Source: Neodontobutis hainanensis
Taxonomy: Eukaryota > Chordata > Actinopteri > Gobiiformes > Odontobutidae
DNA length: 64,000 nucleotides
Reading direction: 5' to 3'
Assembly: GCA_024349245.1 (NCBI GenBank)
Contig: JALDNG010000020.1
Location: 21,603,501 to 21,667,500 of the forward strand
In this document: positions 28,001-37,000 of the stretch, piece by piece
Position numbering within the stretch: the stretch's first letter is position 1
How the letters are laid out: each line of letters opens with the position of its first letter
The notes under the pieces: model-generated
The model's database searches: none
Seen by the model: only the letters and a program-made list of their open reading frames with translations
What the model was told of the DNA's origin: nothing
Position numbers and translations under genes: made by a program

Positions 28001-31000
28001 GTTGAGGTTATTGCTGGTCAAACAGTTATTAATTCTAAGTTTACTTACTTTTCCCACTGCCATTTTGAATGTTGAATGAGTTTGATCAAGACATGAAAAA
28101 TATAAATTATTTTGTGTAATTATTTTTAGACACATTATGTTTGTCAATACCCTTGAATATATTGATTCGTTGACCATGAATTTCCAAAAGGTTCACATAC
28201 TTTTTCTTGCCACTGTATAATATAGTATTTTCACATTAGATATAGGCTTATATAGAACTGCATTGTCCCAGCTTAACTTCCTCAATACACAATAATTAAT
28301 GGTGTCACCTACAAACATGTGCTTAAGCTTGAGGAGCTTGAGTTCAGGACTCCAGTGGCCGACGGAGCCGTCCTCTTGGAGGATGGTGATGCTGCCGTCT
28401 CGAGTACTGTGGATGTTTACAACAGGACCCCCGTGAGACACAGCCCTGGTTGTGGCCGGCAGTGTCAGAGCCACCTGCTTCTGCCTCTGCACTGTCCCCT
28501 CCCTCTCTCTGTACTCCTGCAGGACGTGGGTGCAGAAGTCACTCTGCAGCAGTGTTAGATCACAAAAACACAGTGTCATGTCATATCTTATTCTCAGTTA
28601 AAGCCAATTAAAACAGTAAACACAGTGAGTGAAGTATTTCAAACATAACTTTTTATGCAATGATTATGGCTTATAGCTTATAAAACACAAAATTAAGTAT
28701 CTCAAAGAATTAGAATATACAATATAAGACCAATAAAAAAGTGTTTAATATAGAAATGTGCCCTCTGAAAACTGCATATGCACTCACATTGTGGCTTCTT
28801 AAGCCAAAATATGCATAAAATACTCCATCAGTGGTTGTGGCCTTGAAGCGATCAGCCTTTGGCACTGCTGAGATGTTATGGAAGTAGAAGTTGCTTTGAT
28901 AGCAGGCTTTAGCTCATCTGTGTTACTGGGTGTGATATTTCTAATCTTTCTCTTGACGATATTCCTTACATTCTGTATGGGGTTCAGGTCTGGGGAGTGT
29001 GCACTTTTGGGAGTGTGGGCATGTCCTGCTGGAGAATAAAATGATCATCTCCATAAAGCTTGTCAGCAGAAAGAAGCATGAAGTGCTCTAAAATTTCCTG
29101 GAAAATGGCTCTAGAAAACACAGTGGACCAGCATTAGCTGAACCCCTGGCACCTCAAATCATCATAGGACTCCAAACAACTTGGAATTTCTGCCACGCCA
29201 CTCTTCCTCCAGATCCTTGATTACCAAATGTAATTCTGAGTAATACTGAGCAATAGACCAGTTTGTCTTCCCCTAAGCCCACACAAGGCTCTGACATGGT
29301 CTCTGGTTCAGAAAAGTCTTGACACAAGGATTACAACAGTTGTAGCCAGATTCCTTGATACGTCTGTGTGGCCCTTGAAGTTTCCCCAGTTCTTGAATGG
29401 GTTTTGCTTGACAGTCTGTTGTTGTAACAATGCCTTTTACAAAATAGGACTTGTTTTTTTCTTTCTTTACTGGCAGCGAAACTAATGAGCAGATTACTAA
29501 AAATATCAGATGTGATTGAATTGACCAAACAATGACACTAGATTAAATAACACAATTTTATTTGTATATTGTCATATTATCAGATTGCTTTATGTTCTAA
29601 TAAAATTTGAAGATACGGTCAAGCGAGCCATGTTTAGTATGGTCCAAATGAACTGTGCAGAGTCTTTGTTTGTGCAGTTCACTAAACAAACGAGACTGCT
29701 GAAATACAAATCTGGTCACTAAGGACACTACAATGACATGAACAAACACGAGTCATAACAGCGGTTACTGTATGAGGAGATAAATGCCTAATAAGTGTTT
29801 GATGCAGGCTGATGTGGAGTTTACAGGGAGGATAAATATACTGAGTTGAGTCATGTTGAGCCTTTCTTCACAAATCATTTTTTCAGTAGCTATAATGTGC
29901 ATCATCGCATTCATAACAGAACCATCCTCTTTCACTCAATACACATGGTGCATGCGCTGTATAAGAAACAATGTGGAATTCATCTCACCCATGAAATTCT
30001 GCCTTGGCCTGAATAATCAATCTTCTTGAATAAGCTTTTGATTTGCATATTGCTCTGTAAAGAACAAAAGAATAAAGAAGAATGGCATGATGATCACAGT
30101 CGGTTATGGACTAAATCACATTATTATTCAGATAATTGCTAAATCATGTCTGCAGTGACTAAGAGAAATGCCAAGGACGGTGTTGTAAAAGCATCACTTT
30201 GCTTCAGACTCCTTTATAAAGGCTTCAAAACAGCTGTAATTAGATTTTTAAAGAAGTTCATGAAACATTTACAAACCATCAATAAATACAGCCAAGATGA
30301 CCATTCACTTGCCACATATTTAACCAACAGATAATTTTAAATAAGTCAGGTTTAACCACACAGTACTGTTATGCAGTACTTTTAAACGTTTGGTTTTTAC
30401 TACAGTATTGAAATCGGACTGACGCTGTGTTTACAGTTGTTATGACAATGACCATGTGTTGAATGTGTCTCTGCAGAGACTGGAGTAGGGCCTATAGAGA
30501 CATGTTATTATTATTCATATAGACTTAATACAAACAGCTGAAACTCCAAGACCTAATTTAAATAACCATAAAAATCTTAAGGAAATGGTTGGCTTCACAT
30601 AAAGCATCTGTCTTAGCATAGCCAGAAAAATAGAGTCATACAAGACAAAAACAATGTAATTTATGCGTTTTGTGTTTTTAAACACGACTGTCCCAAGACA
30701 AATGGATTCACACTGCAAACATACGAGACCTTGGTTCAGTTTGGTTTGAACCGAGACCAAAAACCATGGTCCACTGGTGCGTCTCTGCCGACTGGTACCA
30801 GGGGCTCTTATAAAGATGAGATGACCTGTTGTGCCATCGTAAAATTAAACACAGCTTAAGGAACTTTTTTGCTGTGACATTATAGAGCTTTAAATCAAAT
30901 TGTGTGCAACAAAATGTAAAAGTTTGCGGGACCTGGAAAACCAGTGGAAATTATTCCTGAGATATTTTTATCAAAATACATTTTTTCACTGTTGCACAAC

Positions 31001-34000
31001 ATATCAAGGCAATAGTAATCTTAGTTATTGTATATTGCATCTTTTCCTGATATTGTACAACCTTTTGTTGCTTTATTGAAGACTGACAGTAGGTCACTGG
31101 AAGCATTGCTCTGCCAACAAAAAGATCAAACCATGCAGAAGGGGCCCTAAGCCCTCTTAAGCCTTGTTTCCTCTGTGGGTACAATACGGGTCAGGTCAGT
31201 ACAGGATGGTTTGGTACAAGTGTTTCCACTTTGGTCCAGGAAGGCGGCGTCTGCCACAGAACCAATGACATCATCAAAGTTCTACAAAAGTTGTGCCTCT
31301 ATTTTGAAACTTGGATGCATTGTTAATCATTTTAATAATTTAATTTTAAAAAAGGTAATTAATCCTTGTGTGTAACAGTGAGGTTAGAGGTATAGCTGCT
31401 GTAGGAAACATTAGACTGTTTGTGTTTATTCCCAATCTTTCGGAACATTACATTTATAGAGCTGCAGTAGTTTGCTATCATTTATGGACTCAACATTTGA
31501 GGCACAGGTTCTGCTTGTGTTTAGTGCAGTGTAAACAATAAATACAATGTTTAAATTTATGAAGCGAGAGCATTATGACGTCAACTCTGTATGAAACTGA
31601 TAACAGCTGTTTAGCTGTACCCAACCCTAGCCGAGTGGTATGTACATGTTTAGTGAAGCACCAGAACCCACCCGACCCACACTGACCCGCACCATACCAT
31701 CCCAGTGGAAACAAGGCTTTACTTGGCTGATAGGAAAGATTGGAACTGGTTTGAATTTATTTTTAAAATGTATACTTTATACTTCATAAAGGAGTCTATA
31801 GTGTTAGTGTTATCATAAAGAGTTCTGAAGTCTTACTGTGTCAGTCAAACCAAAGCACTTCTTTAGAATCAGTCCAAACTTCTTGACATCAACGGACCTT
31901 GGCCCTCTTGTTTCTAGTTCCTTTAGAAAATATAGACCTGTCAGATTATTTAAAATGTGATGCAGATGCTGTGTGGTTTATTTGGACGCCTGGTGCATAC
32001 AGTACCTCAAATGCTTCTTGCACTTTCTGAAAGTTTTCCAGTGAGACCTTTTCATCAATCTAAATAAAGAGACAAGAGCAGAGTGTCAACACACTTTGCC
32101 ATTAAATGTAGGTATGGATATCAAATAAAATGCTCAAAATAAAAGCCTAACCTCAAGCAAGCTAAGTCTAATAATTAAATGTGTGTAAATGTCATGCTTC
32201 CACCCGACTCAGCTCCACTCACCAGGCAGTTAACCACATCTGAGTGCTAAAAATACAAGGTCGAAAAGGTGAGGTTAACGCCGTCTTTCCACAGGTAACA
32301 ACATGTAACTATAAACATACACGGTTAAACCCGGACCTAGAAGACATAAACTGCAATTTTCTGAAGACATAAACTGCAATTTTCTGAAGAAAAGCTAGTT
32401 GCTATTCCTAATTTATCCTTTGGGGTGACTCTATTTTAGTAAGATTAGTGGACCCAACACAAAACTGAGACCCAGAACTGTACAAGAGATGGCAGCATGC
32501 GTTCTATAAATGGCCGTTATTTCTTTTCCTGTTGAAATTATTCTCTGTGGCCCTCATTACCCAAAATGTCTTTGTCAAAAAGATATTTTTCTTCCAAGAA
32601 AAATGAACCACTTCCTATTTATTCACAAAGAATAATTTATAGACTTTATCAATTCTGAGATCAACTGGTAAGAGAGCTGAGCTTATATCTCTAGAGGGAG
32701 GAGTTTGACCTGAAACTAAAGCTGATTGGACCAGGCTGTTCTGGTCTCATAGTTGTTAGCTCTGAAAGGACAGTGGTGACTCCTGATGTGGGAGTTGTTA
32801 AGGCTCAAGTGAGTTGTTTGTGTCACTGTTCCATTCAGGTGTTGTTGTTGTTCTAGAGGTTTCAAACCACTGTTATAAATACTATACAGAATGAATCTGA
32901 AGCCATCTCTTCTGTTCAAAGAGGGCTTTTTCTATTTTCACAAAAATGGCTTTTTTTACCCCTCTCTCAAACCATCTGACCTCTCTGGCCAAAATTTGGA
33001 CATTGCTGTCCTCAAAGGAATGTCCTTTCTCTTTGAGGTGGAGGTGAACTGCAGACTCAGGTCCTCCAGGTTTGGCTCTTCTTTGCTGATACATCCTCTT
33101 GTGAAGGTGTTGTTTAGTTTCACCGACATAACTGTCCCTGCACTCTTCACTGAACTGCATAAACTACATTACTCTGTTTGTGAGGGGGTCTTGTCTTTAG
33201 GATGGACCAGTTTTTGACGCAGCGTGTTCCCTGGTTTAAAGTGGACCGAAATGTTCTGTTTGTAGAAGATCCTTTTAAGTTTTTCAGATAAACCAGACAC
33301 ATAAGGGATAACTACACCATTCTCTTTACATTTACATTTATTCATTTAGCTGACGCTTTTATCCAAAGCGACTTACATTGTTTCACAGTATTTACCAGTG
33401 TTACAGCCACTGGAGGCAAGGTGGGCTAAGTGTCTTGCCCAAGGACACAACGACAGTATGAACTGTGGGGAGAGTGTGAATCTAAAAGCCTACCTTCCAG
33501 TTGAAAGACGACTGCTCTACCCACTGAGCTACTGCCGCCCCTTCCCTGAACCTGGTTCCTTTCTGCTTGGTGTCTGTGTCCTCTTGGTTTTGTTGAAAGT
33601 CCATTTGGGGTATCCACAGTCTCTCAGAGGTTTACGGATGTGTTGTTCTTCTTTCAGTTTACCTTCTGAGGTTGTGAGCACCTCTTGTGCTCTGTGTTGA
33701 AGAGTCCTGATGACTCCCAGCTTGTGCTGCAGTGGGTGGTGAGACTTAAACAGTATTAATCTGTGTGTGTAGGCTACCTATAAACTTCTACTTGGAGAGT
33801 CCTGTCTTCACAAATAACCACTGCAAAGTCTAAGAAGGCCAGGCGGTTGTCTATTGCATCTTCACGGGTGAACTTGATGTTCTTGTCCACTGCGTTGATG
33901 TGCTCTGTGAAAGTGTCTACTTCCTGGGTTCTGCACCTGGGAAAGTGACCAGAGCTCTGTTCTCCACTTCCTCCATGTACAGGTTACCCACAATCAAGGA

Positions 34001-37000
34001 GACAGGTGATCCTATGTTGTTTGTAGAAGTTACGTCTGAACTGGAAATAAGTAGTGTTCACTTATACCTTCAGTAAACTGCAAATATTGTCCGGGGTGAG
34101 GTTTGTCCTGTAGTAATCTCTTCCTTACAACCACGAGGGCTTCACTAGTGGGTTTATAGGTAAAGAGGGATGTGACATCAAAGTAGACAATAGTCTAATC
34201 CGAGTCTAGTTGTAGATGTTTGAATTTGTTAGTAAAGTCCTGTGAGTCAATGATATGGTGATGTGAGTGACTTAGCAATGGAGACAAGATTTGTAGGTGG
34301 CTGAATCTGTGCTGCTTTCTATGAGTCGTAGAGGAATATCTTCTTTGTGTATTTTGTGTAAGCTGTAGATACATGGAGTGGCGTTCCCAGGATACAGTCT
34401 GTAGTACAGAGGTCGATCAATGACTTGGTCCTTCTCCAGCCTCTGCAGACAGTCTATGACCTTGTTCTTGTACCCACTTGTTGGATCTCTCCTCAGTGTC
34501 TCATAGGTGGTGGTGTCAGTGAGTAAGCTGTTGATACTGGACTCATAGTCATCTGTGTTCAGGATCACAGTGCATCTTCCTTTGTCTGCTGCAGAATGGT
34601 GATGCTGTGGTCCTTCTCCAGTGCTCACAGGACCCTCCTTTGTGCCGAGGTGAGTCCAGATGCTTTTGCTTTAACCATTTTCTTCAATGATTACAGCAAG
34701 TTTCAGTGCTCAAGGAATATAATATTTGACGCTACTATGAACCTCATCATGATAACAAACACAACACCTTTAACTGTGTTGCTCATTCCAAAAATGCACA
34801 ATTCTGTACCTTGTTGTAAGAAAATAAAATACACCACCAATTGGAATTATTAAAAGAGAAGAATGATTGACTGAAATAATGTTTACAAACTGTTTTGTGG
34901 AGTATAGTTATGAATAGGTTATTATGTTATTATTTCACTGGTCCAGCCCACTTCAGATCAAATTGGGCCCGTGAACTAACATGAGTTTGACGCACTTGCT
35001 CTACAACCGCCAACATATGCAGGTTCAATAGCACTATTGCACAATCTCCTAATTTCTAAGTTTTCTATCAGTGCAAAGTCCAGATGTGTATATATTTGCC
35101 ATGTAGGTGTCTGTGATGCAAAATTTGTTCACATCCCCCAAGTTCCACAGCATATCCCACATCAATCATTATCAGAAAATGAACAGTTTGTTGGGGGTGT
35201 GAGGCTGAGTAGACCATGGACATTTGGACCATAGACACGTTTGACAAACGTGTGGTTCAATTAAATTATTCGGCCTACTTCGGCAGCATCATTGAGCTAT
35301 AAAATAAATGAATAATTCTAAAGTTTAATGATTGCATACATTATATATACTGTAGTGCTGAGGTTTGTGGAAACTTATGTAAACCCAATTGTCACCTTAG
35401 TACTACAAAACTAAGCCGATCTTAAACAATGAACAACAATACTAATAGGTTTAAATGTAAAAATCCATGTAAAAGAAAACCTGGGTCTCCTCAGAACATG
35501 TTACAAAGAATCTGAACCAATGCTGAGCAAAGACACCTGTCTGTCCAGTGTGTTCATTTGTGGAGCAAATGAGAAATTAAACAATTTAAACCAAATTCTA
35601 TAAATCTAAATAAATGTAGCTTAACTTAGTTATTTTTCTCAGCATTCTCAGTGTTTGCAAAATAGGTCACGTTTTAATCATCTTGTTATTGAATTTAAAA
35701 AATAAATGCATCAAAACCTCTGGTATATACCGGTGACATATTACTGCAGTGGCATATTCTCAAATACATAATAGTCTATGTTTGAACACCTGGGCCTCCT
35801 CCATTCACTTTGATGCACCTCAATTACATTAAGCAAAAGAAAGACATCTACAGCTGCTATGTCTTCACCAGCCACCCCTGTCACTCTATTACTCAGTCAC
35901 TCCATCACTCCTGTCAGCCTCCGAGCTCAGCCTGAATCTACTGCAGCGCTGGAAGCAGTTGGCTCAGCCACTGTGTTTGTTTTACTCCAGACTGAAACAC
36001 TGTGCGTTGGGATAGATTGTCCTGTCCAGTGTGCTGTCAAGCTGCAAGTAAATTGAACATCAAGTTGATTTAAAATGGTGTTTTTTGGCATCACTTCACA
36101 TTTAATCTGCTGGTTAGATGTGCTTGGGCTGAGGTTGAGTTAAAGAACTTTGGACTGTAAACTGACAGGCATGACAAAGTAGGGCTCTAGTGACACCTGG
36201 AGGTAAAGAATAGCATTCTAAGAACCACTTTCTCAAGGTTTCAATTGCAATCAACAATCTGGACAGAAATAGGCTGTATAGAAAGTGCATGGGTCACACT
36301 GAGTTGTAATATTTCACACTAATGGATGTGCAGGGGAGGAGACCTTGAAGCTGCAGAGGCCGTGGAGAGAATCAATACAGCGACGTTGTGTAATGATTCG
36401 GCTCTTTTCACCCAGTGTGACAGAGTGTCTCCTCCTGGTGGGGTTTAGTTGCTCTCTCAGGAACCACTCGGGCTGCTCACTCCTCTCCTGACGCCTGCCC
36501 TGCCCCCCCAGGGCTGTGGGCTCCTCTGGGACTTTGTGGCTGTGGTTCTCCTGCTGTAGTACACTGACAGTGCCCTCTCTGGTTCGCCCCAGGTCAGTCA
36601 GGAGGCTGTAGGGCACAAACATGGCTTATATCATTCATTGCATGTAAGCCATACAATAATATTCTGAGTTATAACCTGCTGCGTTCTGGCAGGTCTTGCT
36701 GTTTATGTATAGGAGTAGAAATTATAGTTGAATCATATTATCTGACACATTTATAATACCTTAACTCACCAGCCTATAGCTCTTGCTGCGATACTGTAAA
36801 AGTGTCCCTCTTTTTTTCTTCCTTTGGCATCACACACTTTGCTCTCCGGGCTCCGCCCTTGATTGATTTTCCTCCTGCATATAGCTTGATATAAGTGCTA
36901 GTTCTGTTGTTAGTGCCACAGCTGTCTACTCCACCCACTGTCACGTCACAGGATGCCTAATTTTAAACGTAAATTTATATCAGTGGGAATAATTGCTGTT

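Noticed and set aside
35859..36056. Host coding exon (65-codon frame)
   Set aside because: Low-complexity Ser/Thr/Leu composition, no splice context and no recognisable domain.
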